Assembly (NCBI RefSeq): GCF_024347495.1
Contig: NZ_AP025491.1
Span: forward strand, 496,001-560,000
From: Vibrio gallaecicus
GTDB taxonomy: Bacteria > Pseudomonadota > Gammaproteobacteria > Enterobacterales > Vibrionaceae
Direction of reading: 5' to 3'
Length of the DNA stretch: 64,000 nucleotides
The position numbers and the translations under genes are program-made. The notes under the pieces are model-generated. The model was given only the letters and a program-made list of their open reading frames with translations. It made no database searches and was not told where the DNA came from. This document shows positions 1 to 8,385 of this stretch, one piece after another (the first letter of the stretch is position 1; every line of letters begins with the position of its first letter).

Positions 1-327
1 CAGAGGCAAAATGCCTGAGCTTTCTGCAAAGTGAAGCCATTGAGAATATTCCACATACTCTGATGTCCCGCGGTTTGGTGAAAATTTGCCCGCGCCATAT
101 TTATCAATTAGGTATTCTGTGATTGCCCCTGATTCCGTAATAACAACGCCGTTGTCTTCAATTACAGGGGATTTACCCAATGGGTGTACTGCTTTTAGTT
201 CTGGTGGCGCTAGAAACGTGACACTGTCTCTTTGGTAAGGTTTGATTTGGTAGTCAACGCCGAGTTCTTCCAAAAGCCAAATGATTCGTTTTGATCGCGA
301 TTTGTTCAGGTGGTGTAATGTAATCAT
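1..327 (-). CDS. Glutathione S-transferase, N-terminal part (cut by window start)
   Basis: The reading frame runs from an ATG at 327 to the window edge, giving 109 codons without a stop. The visible part is the thioredoxin-fold N-terminal domain of a glutathione S-transferase: it opens MITLHHLNKSRSKRI, continues with a substrate-binding segment around LGKSPVIED, and then has the ESGAITEYL motif in which Glu and Ser contact the gamma-glutamyl part of glutathione. The start of the helical second domain follows. The gene begins 34 bases after the stop of the CurA-like reductase and probably shares its transcript, so the operon reads regulator, reductase, transferase. This suits detoxification of reactive electrophiles. 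The GST subclass cannot be settled from half the protein. Confidence 0.85.
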   Translation of the reverse strand, partial: MITLHHLNKSRSKRIIWLLEELGVDYQIKPYQRDSVTFLAPPELKAVHPLGKSPVIEDNGVVITESGAITEYLIDKYGAGKFSPNRGTSEYVEYSQWLHFAESSGILPL

Positions 328-361
328 GTGTTGTCTTCTTATATTCGTTAGCGATTAGAAT

Positions 362-1393
362 TTACTTTGCTTCGTTGGTTTTAATTACAAGCTTTCCGAA
401 GTTTTTACCTTCTAATAAACCCATGAAAGATTCAGGTGCATTTTCTAGCCCGTCAATCATGTGTTCACGATAATGAATTTTTCCTTGTGCAAGCCACTCA
501 GTCATTTGGGTTGCAAATTCATTGTAGCGATGTGCGTAGTCATCAAAAATAATGAAGCCTTGCATCTTAATTCGTTTAATAAGTAGAGTTGCAACAAGGC
601 TAGACATGCGATCAGGTCCTTCAGGTAATGATGTCGCATTGTATTGAGAGATAAGACCACAAACTGGAATACGTGCGCCTGTATTTAATAAAGGCATTAC
701 AGCATCAAAGACTTTGCCACCGACATTTTCAAAGTACACATCTATGCCTTTATCACATGCCGCTTCTAGTTGTTGTGCGAAGTCATCCGCTTTGTGGTCG
801 ATACACTCATCAAACCCTAGAACTTCTTTAGCGTAACGACATTTTTCTTCACCACCAGCGACACCAATAACACGACAACCTTTTAGCTTACCAATTTGAC
901 CAACCGTTGCTCCAACAGCTCCTGTTGCGGCAGCCACGACCAATGTATCACCTTGCTTTGGTTGACCAATATCTAGCAGACCCATGTAAGCGGTGAAACC
1001 AGGCATACCCATAATGCCAAGTGCGTATGACGGGTGAGAAGGTTGCTTACCTAGTTTGATAAGTCCTTCACCATCAGAAACACCGAAATCTTGCCAACCG
1101 GTGTAAGCGAGTACCCATTCTCCTGCTTCATAATCTGCATGCAGTGATTCCTCTACTTGGCAAACTGTCGCACCAACCATTACCTTATTAATAGCCACAG
1201 GGTCTGCGTAAGATTTTGCATCACTCATTCGCCCGCGCATGTATGGGTCTAGAGAAAGGTAAATACTGCGTAGTAACACTTCACCTGATTGAATACTTGG
1301 AGCAGTAATACTTTCTAATCGGAAGTTTGATTGGGTAGGTGCACCTTGTGGGCGAGATGCTAAAACGATTTGTCGGTTGGTTTGTTCAGTCAT
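362..1393 (-). CDS. NADP-dependent MDR-family oxidoreductase (CurA / alkenal reductase type)
   Basis: This 343-residue protein has the usual length of the zinc-free medium-chain reductases related to E. coli CurA (curcumin reductase) and leukotriene B4 12-hydroxydehydrogenase. Visible family features are the N-terminal catalytic domain with SLDPYMRGRM (about residues 47-56), the nucleotide-binding glycine motif AAATGAVGATVGQIGKLKG (about 154-172), and the ENVGG motif near residue 222. The family reduces alpha,beta-unsaturated aldehydes and ketones with NADPH in the cytoplasm. A 15-bp operator identical to the one before the neighbouring NemR-like gene lies 23 bases upstream of the start, so induction by electrophiles is likely. 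The substrate is an inference. Confidence 0.88.
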   Translation of the reverse strand: MTEQTNRQIVLASRPQGAPTQSNFRLESITAPSIQSGEVLLRSIYLSLDPYMRGRMSDAKSYADPVAINKVMVGATVCQVEESLHADYEAGEWVLAYTGWQDFGVSDGEGLIKLGKQPSHPSYALGIMGMPGFTAYMGLLDIGQPKQGDTLVVAAATGAVGATVGQIGKLKGCRVIGVAGGEEKCRYAKEVLGFDECIDHKADDFAQQLEAACDKGIDVYFENVGGKVFDAVMPLLNTGARIPVCGLISQYNATSLPEGPDRMSSLVATLLIKRIKMQGFIIFDDYAHRYNEFATQMTEWLAQGKIHYREHMIDGLENAPESFMGLLEGKNFGKLVIKTNEAK

Positions 1394-1415
1394 TGGATGT
1401 CCTATAAATTATAAT

Positions 1416-1430
1416 TAGACCAGTCGTCTA
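1416..1430. promoter_or_regulatory. NemR-type operator upstream of the reductase
   Basis: TAGACCAGTCGTCTA is an interrupted palindrome (TAGAC, 5 bp, GTCTA). The 18 bases at 1413-1430 are identical to 2143-2160 upstream of the TetR-family gene. E. coli NemR binds a closely similar TAGACC-centred palindrome. Its position just before the reductase start fits repression of that gene. Confidence 0.75.
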
Positions 1431-1534
1431 GTGGTTGTTCCTAAAAAATCCGCCAAGTATTTTTTTGTAAATAGCAGTGGCGGAATGTAGTCGTTATAAG
1501 CTGAAGTATGTTTTTTATATTCAGCTTACTTTTA

Positions 1535-2125
1535 TTAGATTGATTCGTGTAACAGCTTTTCTGTTGTGCGAAGAGCTAACTCTAAACTCTGCGTATTTTG
1601 GTTTAACTTGCTCAGTAAACTTGACCCTAACCATAAGGCATAGAGGGTTTGAGCTGTTTCCTGGCTATCTTTGACGCGTATTGAGCCATCTTGTACACCC
1701 GACTCGATGCACTCCTGAAGTGCAAAGGTGATCTGATCTGCACCTTGCAATAATGCCTTACGCATAGAGTCGGATAAATCCGATACTTCAGCGCTTAACT
1801 TAACGACTAAACATTTGTGGGCGTTACATGTCCCAGAGTTAACTGTAAGCCATTGAGTAAAATAATGGTTAAGACGTTGGTAATCTGAGCCATCACCATG
1901 AATCAAAATAGATTCAATACGAGTCATATATTGCTCGAAGTAATCTAAGATCAGTGCTTCACCAAATTGTTCTTTGGATTTGAAGTAATGGTAAAAAGAT
2001 CCTTTCGGTACCCCAGCTACTTTTAATAACTCGGATAACCCTACGCTAGTGAAGCCTTTGCTTACTATCAGTTGATATCCGACATCTAAAATATGCTGTC
2101 TTGTGTCGTTTGTTTTTTCGTTCAT
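1535..2125 (-). CDS. nemR: TetR-family repressor resembling NemR
   Basis: The 196-residue protein has an N-terminal TetR helix-turn-helix ending in VPKGSFYHYFKSKEQFG (about residues 39-55) and a ligand domain with CLVVKLSAEVSDLS (about 105-118). The latter closely resembles the segment around the redox-active Cys106 of E. coli NemR. The equivalent cysteine is Cys105, with a second at Cys100, and the late LWLGSSLLSK segment keeps the lysine that pairs with that cysteine in NemR. The ATG at 2125 gives normal TetR spacing; an upstream in-frame start at 2230 would read through the operator and add 35 residues unlike the family. It probably represses itself and the reductase-transferase genes until its cysteine reacts with an electrophile or hypochlorite. 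Orthology to nemR is an inference from residue patterns. Confidence 0.82.
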   Translation of the reverse strand: MNEKTNDTRQHILDVGYQLIVSKGFTSVGLSELLKVAGVPKGSFYHYFKSKEQFGEALILDYFEQYMTRIESILIHGDGSDYQRLNHYFTQWLTVNSGTCNAHKCLVVKLSAEVSDLSDSMRKALLQGADQITFALQECIESGVQDGSIRVKDSQETAQTLYALWLGSSLLSKLNQNTQSLELALRTTEKLLHESI

Positions 2126-2145
2126 GGCGTTAAGATAAATCAAAT

Positions 2146-2160
2146 TAGACCAGTCGTCTA
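2146..2160. promoter_or_regulatory. NemR-type operator upstream of the TetR gene
   Basis: TAGACCAGTCGTCTA, identical to the copy at 1416-1430, lies 20 bases before the start of the nemR-like gene. This is the classical arrangement for autorepression. Confidence 0.75.
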
Positions 2161-2455
2161 TAAGAATGTCTTTATTAATGGGAATAGAGATTCTCAATAT
2201 TGAGAATGCGTGGTAGAAGATGATATACAAAAATCATATCATTTGATGTGTAGAGATAAAGGTTATAGTATCTCGGAAAATTTATAAGATTCTCATCATC
2301 AGGTTTACCTTTTGTCATAAAAGGGCTGCGCAGCGTCATCGCTGTAAGGATTTGCAGACGAACATGGAGACGATTATAAGCAATCTTCAATAACGAATAG
2401 TAGTAGGTGAGATGTTTCGCTTACTGGTTTTTATTTGCCTTTATTGAGGTCGTCT
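2161..2455. other. Intergenic region between the nemR-like gene and the M16-like gene
   Basis: Divergent promoter space of about 295 bases, AT-rich. A short minus-strand frame at 2175-2390 shows no family pattern and no credible ribosome site. Apart from the operator at its left edge, nothing specific was recognised. Confidence 0.5.
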
Positions 2456-3604
2456 ATGCTCCGTATTTCAACACCTACTCTATATACTGCTTCTCTAGCT
2501 AACCAGCTATTAACTCGTATTTCATCAGTATCGCGCCGCACCGCATCTCTCACATCTCTACTCGTTTTGGCTCTACTTCCGCAAACTAGTGTTGCAAAGC
2601 AGAATAGTAATCTTTGGTTTGAGCCTGTAGATATTGCATTGCCTCGCCAAATGGATACGGGCTTATTAACAGACAACTTGCGTTATACCTTAATGCCAAC
2701 TGATCACACTGGTATGGCTGTTCAAATCACAACTGCCGTTAATCCAAGCCAACCAATCATTTTGAACTTTGAAACAGAGCAGCAAGCGTTTGACTCAATG
2801 GAAGAATTGAAAAACAAAATTGAACAAGTGTCTACGAATGATCAGGATGTTTCTTTAGTGATCGTCGGTGATTTTAGAACCGGTAAATTAAAACGCACAC
2901 TGTATAAAACCTTCTCGGACAATAACGGTTACATCGAAATTGAACGTGAACATTCTCAGTCGATTGCTAATTCTTCTGCTCCTAACTTTGAAGAACTGAC
3001 CATTAATGTTGTAAAGTCAGCGACTTCAATTTCAATGACAGTGCTTAGCCATGTTGATTTGGAAGACAGCAAAAAAGCGCAACGCGAAAAACTCACACGT
3101 GAAATTTCAAACAGAGCTTTAACTCACCGTTTAGAGCAAGCTTATCAAGATAAGCAAATCATGTTTACCAGTGTTGATACTTCTGAAGTAGTTGTATTTG
3201 ACGAGCAAATTATGACTACCACAATTGTAGAGTTAAACTCTGAAATGGATATCAACAATGCTTACTTAGTCATGCAAGAGGCTGTAGAAGATATCGTTAA
3301 TATTGGTATTACTAGAAACGAATTTAAGCAAGAGCTTGTTAATATCCGTGTAGCTCTGAAAGAGGAGCTTGATCAAACTTTGCTTCAAACTGCGTCTGAT
3401 ATTTCATTGTCAGTGATCAACCAAGATGTGTACATCCAACCATCTGATAAGTTAATGTTTTTTGATTACCATATTGCGCACATGAGCGAAACCGATGTCA
3501 ATGAAACACTTCATCAAGTGTGGGCTGAAGGCAGTTCTGTCCATGTATCAAAAGGTAAAAATGAAGAGTTTGATTCTGCACTGAACCTAAGCCTTTCTAA
3601 ATAA
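2456..3604 (+). CDS. Exported protein resembling a degenerate M16 peptidase half
   Basis: The 382-residue product has a long N-terminal region ending in a hydrophobic stretch (TASLTSLLVLALLPQTSVAKQ, about residues 31-50), which looks like a signal peptide. The start was placed at the ATG at 2456 because GAGGT lies eight bases upstream; an in-frame TTG at 2435 is less likely. SLVIVGDFRTGKLKRTLYKTF around residue 140 is like the VVVGD segment of M16 (pitrilysin/insulinase) lobes, and the C-terminal helix-rich part also resembles an M16 lobe. No HxxEH zinc site is present, so it would be a catalytically inactive half or a partner for another M16 protein. It stands alone, followed by a terminator. 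The family call is tentative. Confidence 0.5.
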   Translation: MLRISTPTLYTASLANQLLTRISSVSRRTASLTSLLVLALLPQTSVAKQNSNLWFEPVDIALPRQMDTGLLTDNLRYTLMPTDHTGMAVQITTAVNPSQPIILNFETEQQAFDSMEELKNKIEQVSTNDQDVSLVIVGDFRTGKLKRTLYKTFSDNNGYIEIEREHSQSIANSSAPNFEELTINVVKSATSISMTVLSHVDLEDSKKAQREKLTREISNRALTHRLEQAYQDKQIMFTSVDTSEVVVFDEQIMTTTIVELNSEMDINNAYLVMQEAVEDIVNIGITRNEFKQELVNIRVALKEELDQTLLQTASDISLSVINQDVYIQPSDKLMFFDYHIAHMSETDVNETLHQVWAEGSSVHVSKGKNEEFDSALNLSLSK

Positions 3605-3637
3605 CAACTAGGTAGGTTTCATAAATTCCAGGCAAAT

Positions 3638-3676
3638 AAAAGCCCCTTTGTTCAAAAGAGCAAAGGGGCTTTTTAT
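3638..3676. terminator. Bidirectional intrinsic terminator
   Basis: AAAGCCCCTTTG and CAAAGGGGCTTT form a strong stem with A and T runs on either side, between two convergent genes (2456-3604 and 3726-4199). Confidence 0.9.
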
Positions 3677-3692
3677 ATTTGAGTTAGCTACT

Positions 3693-3716
3693 CTGTTTAG
3701 CTGTTTAGCTGTTTAG
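3693..3716. repeat. Octamer tandem repeat (CTGTTTAG)x3
   Basis: Three perfect copies of CTGTTTAG, followed by a shorter CTTTAG, lie 10 bases beyond the stop codon of the FKBP gene and before its terminator. This is one of several short tandem repeats in the window that sit just after stop codons. Confidence 0.9.
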
Positions 3717-3725
3717 CTTTAGTAC

Positions 3726-4199
3726 TTATTGAATTTCAAGAAGCTCAACATCAAAGATTAGAGTAGAAGACGGTGGGATAGGACCTGAGCCGCCTTTTCC
3801 GTAACCAAGTTTACTTGGTACAAATAGACGAATTTTTTGACCAACGACCATATATTGAAGACCTTCTTGCCAGCCTTTGATCACTTGCTTAACGCCAAAT
3901 GTAATTGGTTCATTACGATCAACTGAGCTATCAAAAACTGTCCCATCAATCAAAGTACCATGGTAATGCACTTTAACTTTACTGCTTGAAACTGGCTTTT
4001 CAGTCCCCGTTCCTTCAACAAGCACAAGGTATTGAAGACCGCTCTCAGTGGTGATCACCCCTTCTTTCTGAGCGTTTTCTGCTAAGAAATTTTGCTCAAC
4101 TTCAATGTTTTGTTCACCTGCTTTGTGATTTGTCCATGTACGGTAAATCATGAAACCTGCAAGAATGAAAACAATAACAGGTAGAATAAATTTGGTCAT
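3726..4199 (-). CDS. FKBP-type peptidyl-prolyl isomerase with N-terminal membrane anchor
   Basis: The 157-residue protein begins with a membrane segment ([18 protein letters not shown]) followed by a spacer and one FKBP domain from about residue 55 to the end. Family residues are visible: [53 protein letters not shown] and the closing [16 protein letters not shown] proteins catalyse cis-trans isomerisation of proline bonds. With an uncleaved-looking anchor and no lipobox, the domain probably faces the periplasm, although the topology is an inference. The next gene on the same strand encodes a DsbA-like lipoprotein, 63 bases upstream, so the two may form a small envelope-folding unit. Confidence 0.9.
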   Translation of the reverse strand: MTKFILPVIVFILAGFMIYRTWTNHKAGEQNIEVEQNFLAENAQKEGVITTESGLQYLVLVEGTGTEKPVSSSKVKVHYHGTLIDGTVFDSSVDRNEPITFGVKQVIKGWQEGLQYMVVGQKIRLFVPSKLGYGKGGSGPIPPSSTLIFDVELLEIQ

Positions 4200-4262
4200 A
4201 GTGTACGCCTAGCTTTGGTTTATATTTAAATCGAATATTCAGTTAAATAACAGCTGTATTAA

Positions 4263-4886
4263 TTACTTCGCAAGTAAGTAATTAATGGTTTCTGCAATAT
4301 CATTAATGTCTTGATGACCTGCGGTTAAAATTTGGTACTTACCGTTAATGATGAAAGCAGGAACTGAATTGATTTGTCCTTTGACTGAAATCTCTTGTGC
4401 TTTTTCAATATATTGAAATAGAGCAATTTGCTGTTCTTTATTCAACTGGTAAGGGCTAACTAAACCACGAGAAGTAAAAGCCGTTTCTAGCGCTGATTGG
4501 CGCTGTTCTGGAGTTACATCGCCCCCCATTTGCACTGCAGCGAAAAGGTCTTCCATAAATTCATGGTTTGGGTTGTCATTAAGTTGCATTACGGCTGTGT
4601 AAAAAATCATTGCGCTGATTTGTGCACTTTCATTGAAAGTAACATGAACCTTACCAACCTTCTGATTAGTCAGAGATTCAATTTCAGGGATGTTGTTTTC
4701 CATGGTGCGGCAATGACCACAATTTAAAGAGAAGACTTCTGTGATCGGTGCAAGGTTAAATTCAGTCAGTTCAACAGGCAGTTTTTGAAACTGTGTTCCT
4801 TCTTGAGGCTCACTGTTTTCACTACACCCGGCAAGAATTAGAAGGGCAAAGGCAGCTGCGATAATTTTAGAAAATGGTTTAAACAT
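4263..4886 (-). CDS. DsbA-like thioredoxin-fold lipoprotein
   Basis: Starting at the ATG at 4886, the product is 207 residues with a lipoprotein signal ending LLILAGC (acylated Cys about residue 21). An upstream in-frame Met at 4928 would only lengthen the leader. The mature part shows the DsbA active site CGHC at about residues 56-59, a helical insertion, and the cis-proline loop SVPAFIING near residue 180. These features define a disulfide oxidoreductase acting on cysteines of exported proteins. The CGHC dipeptide resembles Vibrio DsbA-type enzymes rather than the CPHC of E. coli DsbA. Anchoring as a lipoprotein is the odd point. It is not the main soluble DsbA on this evidence. Confidence 0.85.
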   Translation of the reverse strand: MFKPFSKIIAAAFALLILAGCSENSEPQEGTQFQKLPVELTEFNLAPITEVFSLNCGHCRTMENNIPEIESLTNQKVGKVHVTFNESAQISAMIFYTAVMQLNDNPNHEFMEDLFAAVQMGGDVTPEQRQSALETAFTSRGLVSPYQLNKEQQIALFQYIEKAQEISVKGQINSVPAFIINGKYQILTAGHQDINDIAETINYLLAK

Positions 4887-5126
4887 TGTGTTTACTCGGA
4901 CTTTGAGAAGTTTCCAGATTTTAACCATTTAGAGGCAGTTGGCAAACCATAATAAAGTAATTAAATGCAAACAAAGCCAAGCTTTATCATTCCAAGTTAA
5001 GCCGTAGGGTAAAATGTGATCTTGAACACTTTTTACCTTGCATGGATCTATTTGAACTAAAGTTATTGGAGATGTGCCGATATAGGTAAAAGTAAGATAA
5101 ATACGAGCAGATGAGTGGGCAATTGA

Positions 5127-5735
5127 ATGAAGTATTTAGCCATAGTTTTTAGCTTAGCATTAACAGGGTGCCAGGTGATGCAGTTTGAGAGCATGCTTGA
5201 GACTGCGCCGAAGACAAATTATGACGTTCTCTACCCTGATTGGGGGGCTGTACAACAACCTGTTCAGCAAAATGCCCCTCAGAAAAAAACAATCGCAAAT
5301 AACTATGGATCCCATGCTTCTATGGGGGATTCCTTAGAAGTGTTTTTGAGACAGCATCGTATTGATTATGAGTTACTTCCTGGTGACCATATAATGGTAA
5401 AGCTTTCTGATCACATTAACTTTAATACGGGTTCTGCGACTCCGCCTAACTATAATCAATGGCTTGATATCTTAGGGGATTATTTAGCTAAGCGAACAGA
5501 CATTGATGTAGTTATTGAAGGACACACGGATAATACCGGTTCTGACTATATTAATGACCCACTATCAGAGAAACGTGCAAAACAAATAAAAGCAAGGCTG
5601 GAAAAAAATAACGTTTCAAGTTCGTCTATTTATACTCGAGGGTTTGGTGAATATGTACCAGCGTGTAATAACCAATCTTCTCAGGGTAAAGCTTGCAATA
5701 GACGAGTTGAGCTTATGCTGATTGTCTCTAATTAA
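5127..5735 (+). CDS. OmpA-family peptidoglycan-binding lipoprotein
   Basis: The 202-residue protein starts with a short lipoprotein signal (lipobox LALTGC, Cys about residue 15). A poorly conserved linker of about 70 residues rich in Gln and Asn follows, then a C-terminal OmpA domain from about residue 85. Typical OmpA elements are NFNTGSA, VVIEGHTDNTGSDYIN, LSEKRAKQIKARL, RGFGEYVPAC and NRRVELML; the Asp and Arg in HTDNTG and NRRVE bind diaminopimelate in the family. It should link the outer membrane to peptidoglycan. It stands alone between a divergent and a convergent neighbour. Confidence 0.9.
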   Translation: MKYLAIVFSLALTGCQVMQFESMLETAPKTNYDVLYPDWGAVQQPVQQNAPQKKTIANNYGSHASMGDSLEVFLRQHRIDYELLPGDHIMVKLSDHINFNTGSATPPNYNQWLDILGDYLAKRTDIDVVIEGHTDNTGSDYINDPLSEKRAKQIKARLEKNNVSSSSIYTRGFGEYVPACNNQSSQGKACNRRVELMLIVSN

Positions 5736-5785
5736 TTTCATGATGTAGAACTCCCAGTCCACGTTTGCTGAACTGTTCTAAATTC

Positions 5786-5826
5786 AAAAGCCCCATAGTT
5801 ATGCTCGTAACTATGGGGCTTTTTGA
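5786..5826. terminator. Bidirectional intrinsic terminator
   Basis: AAAAGCCCCATAGTTA and TAACTATGGGGCTTTTT form a long perfect stem between the convergent OmpA-like and glutaredoxin genes. Confidence 0.92.
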
Positions 5827-5884
5827 TCTACTAAATTACTTATGCGAAATCACCTGAATGATATTAATTCAGGACTAAATTCGA

Positions 5885-6244
5885 TTAAGCAAATTCTTTT
5901 TCTAGATAAGCAACAATATCAGATGATTCATACATCCATTCAGTTTTGCCATCTTTTTCAATACGTAGACATGGCACTTTAACTCTGCCACCACCAGCTT
6001 CAAGCTCCGAACGGTGCTGTTCATTATTTTTAGCATCACGGATGTCAAACTTAACAGATTGACGTTTCATTGAACGGCGAACTTTGACGCAAAATGGGCA
6101 AGCTTCAAATTGATAAAGAGCGTAATTTTTTGCACTTTCATTTACAGTGTTTTGTTCTTCTTGAGAACGCTTAACGCCACGAGGTGAAAACACAAAATTC
6201 AAAAGCAAAATGATTCGACCAAGAAACCAACGGATAAACTTCAT
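5885..6244 (-). CDS. Membrane-anchored glutaredoxin-like protein
   Basis: The 119-residue product has an N-terminal hydrophobic segment (IRWFLGRIILLLNFVFSP, residues 4-21) and a glutaredoxin domain from about residue 38. The CPFC redox motif is at about residues 49-52, the cis-proline loop is VKVPCLRIE, and the C-terminal YESSDIVAYLEKEF helix contacts glutathione. The lack of a charged barrier after the hydrophobic segment leaves the topology open, but a cytoplasmic domain tethered to the inner membrane is most likely. The classical reaction is glutathione-dependent reduction of disulfides. It is transcribed alone. Confidence 0.85.
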   Translation of the reverse strand: MKFIRWFLGRIILLLNFVFSPRGVKRSQEEQNTVNESAKNYALYQFEACPFCVKVRRSMKRQSVKFDIRDAKNNEQHRSELEAGGGRVKVPCLRIEKDGKTEWMYESSDIVAYLEKEFA

Positions 6245-6415
6245 AATTATCTCTACATATTTAAAGTAAGTTTTACAATTCGCAGCATTATATACACAAT
6301 CTACTCAATACGCTCAACCCTCAGACATAATATTTGTGTCTGAATATAGCTGGGATTGTTAGTTGAAGTATCCTGCTGTGTTCACCGCTGACTTCAACTA
6401 ACCTATGAATAGGAC

Positions 6416-8005
6416 TTAAAGCCTTTCAATTGTGTGAGTTTTTGCCACATTTAACCCTAAGCGTTTTGCTAGCCTGGTTAGATTAGCCCTGTCTGTTTTC
6501 AGTAGGCGACCCGCTTGAGCCCAGTTATAGTTTGACTGTTCAAGTGCTTCTGTAATGACGGTTCTTTGGAAATCTTCAGTTGCCGTTCTTAACCCTTCAC
6601 TTAAATCGATAGTTGGACTTTTGGTATTTGAAGAGGTCTCTAAAAGCGCTGGTGTTGGTTGATCTTGATCCAACGGACCGCAGTCTTCTTTGGAGATCGT
6701 TACTAAACTTTTGTTTGTACTACGTGCAAGTGCTTTTAAGGCTGAGCGGCTGATTACATGCTCAAGTTCACGTACGTTACCTGGCCAGCTGTATCGATTT
6801 AAGAAAACCAATACATCAGATCTGAATTTGATCTGGTTAATGCCGAGTTTGCGTCGAGCTTGTTCTAAGAAGAACCCTGCTAATAAACTGATGTCGTCAC
6901 CACGTTCGTTCAAAGCTGGAACCGCAATTGGGTAAACACTCAAACGATGATATAAATCGGCTCTGAATCGACCATCCTCTACTTCTTGTTTTAAATCTCG
7001 GTTTGTTGCAGCCAATACTCGCACATCAATGGTTTCAATGTTGTCTTGACCAACAGGTTGAATTTCATTGTTTTGTAAAGCGCGCAGTAATTTACTTTGC
7101 GCCGCCAATGGTAATTCACCGATTTCATCTAAGAAGAGTGTTCCGCCGTCGGCTAAAGCAAACTTACCTGTACGGTTTTTATCAGCACCAGTAAATGCCC
7201 CGCGAACGTGCCCGAACAGTTCACTTTCTACAAGGTTTTCAGGAATAGCCGCACAGTTCACATAAACAAGAGGCTTACGTTTTCGCTGAGATTGGTGATG
7301 AAGAGTTCGTGCGACAAGTTCTTTACCGACACCGGTATCGCCGTGAATTAAGATGTTAAATTCAGAGGGAGCCACAACCGCGATATCATTTTTCAATGCT
7401 GTCATGGTGTCACTTTTACCAATTAACTCACCGCCATCACGCTCCCAAGCTTCTACGTTTAATTCTTCTAATAACTGCTTTGATTGCTTTGCTTGGTGTT
7501 CAAGTTGAGAGAAAGTCATCGCCATTTGCATGGTGGAGGCCGCAATAGCAGCGAGTACTTCTAAATTACGAGCTGGGATGTTGGTGAATACATCTGGTGC
7601 AAGGCTATCAAGGGTTAAAACGCCAAGTAGTTTATCTCCGAATAACAGAGGTAGACCCATGCAAGCGTGCATTGGTAAATCACCATCGTGATCAATGAGT
7701 AATCCATCAAATGGGTCGGGTAGTGAGCTATCAGAATCGAAACGAATGGGTGATTTAGACTCACAGATCTCTTTAAAGCGAGGGTGTTCCTCAATAACAA
7801 ATCGTCTGCCAAACGTATCTCGGCTTAGCCCCTGCATTGCGATAGGGACTAAAGTGTCACCTTGAAGGCGAAGTAAGGCAACACAGTCACAGGTAATGGT
7901 TTTTCGAATTGCGTCTATTAAACGATTGAACCTATCTTGGTCATTAAGCCCGCTGGCTAGCCCAATGGTCATTTCCATTAATGTTGAAGCTGAAATATCT
8001 TGCAT
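6416..8005 (-). CDS. norR: NorR, nitric-oxide-responsive sigma-54 activator
   Basis: The 529-residue protein has the three-domain layout of NorR. A GAF domain (about residues 20-165) in the family holds a mononuclear iron that binds NO. A central AAA+ domain (about 190-420) has Walker A GDTGVGKE, the sigma-54 contact loop GAFTGA, and Walker [12 protein letters not shown]-terminal Fis-type helix-turn-helix ends at about residue 520 ([26 protein letters not shown]). It is divergent from hmp across an intergenic region holding two GT-N7-AC sites and a -24/-12 promoter, which fixes its likely target. One site lies about 40 bases before its own start, so it may limit its own expression. Confidence 0.95.
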   Translation of the reverse strand: MQDISASTLMEMTIGLASGLNDQDRFNRLIDAIRKTITCDCVALLRLQGDTLVPIAMQGLSRDTFGRRFVIEEHPRFKEICESKSPIRFDSDSSLPDPFDGLLIDHDGDLPMHACMGLPLLFGDKLLGVLTLDSLAPDVFTNIPARNLEVLAAIAASTMQMAMTFSQLEHQAKQSKQLLEELNVEAWERDGGELIGKSDTMTALKNDIAVVAPSEFNILIHGDTGVGKELVARTLHHQSQRKRKPLVYVNCAAIPENLVESELFGHVRGAFTGADKNRTGKFALADGGTLFLDEIGELPLAAQSKLLRALQNNEIQPVGQDNIETIDVRVLAATNRDLKQEVEDGRFRADLYHRLSVYPIAVPALNERGDDISLLAGFFLEQARRKLGINQIKFRSDVLVFLNRYSWPGNVRELEHVISRSALKALARSTNKSLVTISKEDCGPLDQDQPTPALLETSSNTKSPTIDLSEGLRTATEDFQRTVITEALEQSNYNWAQAGRLLKTDRANLTRLAKRLGLNVAKTHTIERL

Positions 8006-8041
8006 GATTGACTCGCATTTCTAATTTTAATACATAGTAGT

Positions 8042-8074
8042 GTCTTTCTGACATTTTTAACAGGTCTTTATGAC
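8042..8074 (+). promoter_or_regulatory. Two NorR-binding-site candidates
   Basis: GTCTTTCTGAC (8042-8052) and GTCTTTATGAC (8064-8074) both match the NorR core GT-N7-AC and differ in one base. Their centres are 22 bp apart, about two helical turns, and lie roughly 85-110 bp upstream of the predicted sigma-54 start site. That is the expected place for enhancer sites of hmp. Confidence 0.78.
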
Positions 8075-8128
8075 TTAGATAAATGCTAATAATTCTCGCT
8101 AAAGCTCGCATTTACGGGCTTTCAAAGG

Positions 8129-8145
8129 TTGGCACTCTTTATGCT
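8129..8145 (+). promoter_or_regulatory. Sigma-54 promoter of hmp
   Basis: TTGGCAC followed by TCTTTATGCT matches the sigma-54 consensus, with GG at 8131-8132 and GC at 8143-8144, exactly 12 bp apart. Transcription would start near 8156, leaving a leader of about 230 bases before the hmp start. Confidence 0.8.
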
Positions 8146-8256
8146 ATAGGGAAGTATCCAGAAAAATCTGGTGAGTGGACTGAATGGTAAGTCGCTGTAA
8201 TAACATAATAAATAATGAGTAATAAACTCATTAATAAAGCCCATTCATAAGCGCAA

Positions 8257-8312
8257 TTAACGTTAATCAATAAAAGAGTCAAAGAACTCAAATTGACGTT
8301 AATTGAAATCAA
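8257..8312 (+). promoter_or_regulatory. Two FNR-like boxes in the hmp leader
   Basis: TTAACGTTAATCAA (8257-8270) and TTAATTGAAATCAA (8299-8312) each keep one perfect ATCAA half-site and a 3/5 or 4/5 other half of the FNR consensus TTGAT-N4-ATCAA. Their centres are 42 bp apart. They lie downstream of the sigma-54 start, so they could act as repressor sites or serve a second promoter. This is a weaker call than the NorR sites. Confidence 0.4.
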
Positions 8313-8385
8313 TAAAGTCAAATTTCAACAATATTGGTCAGTTCGACATAAAAATTGTCAACTTACTAGTGAACGGAGTATCAAC

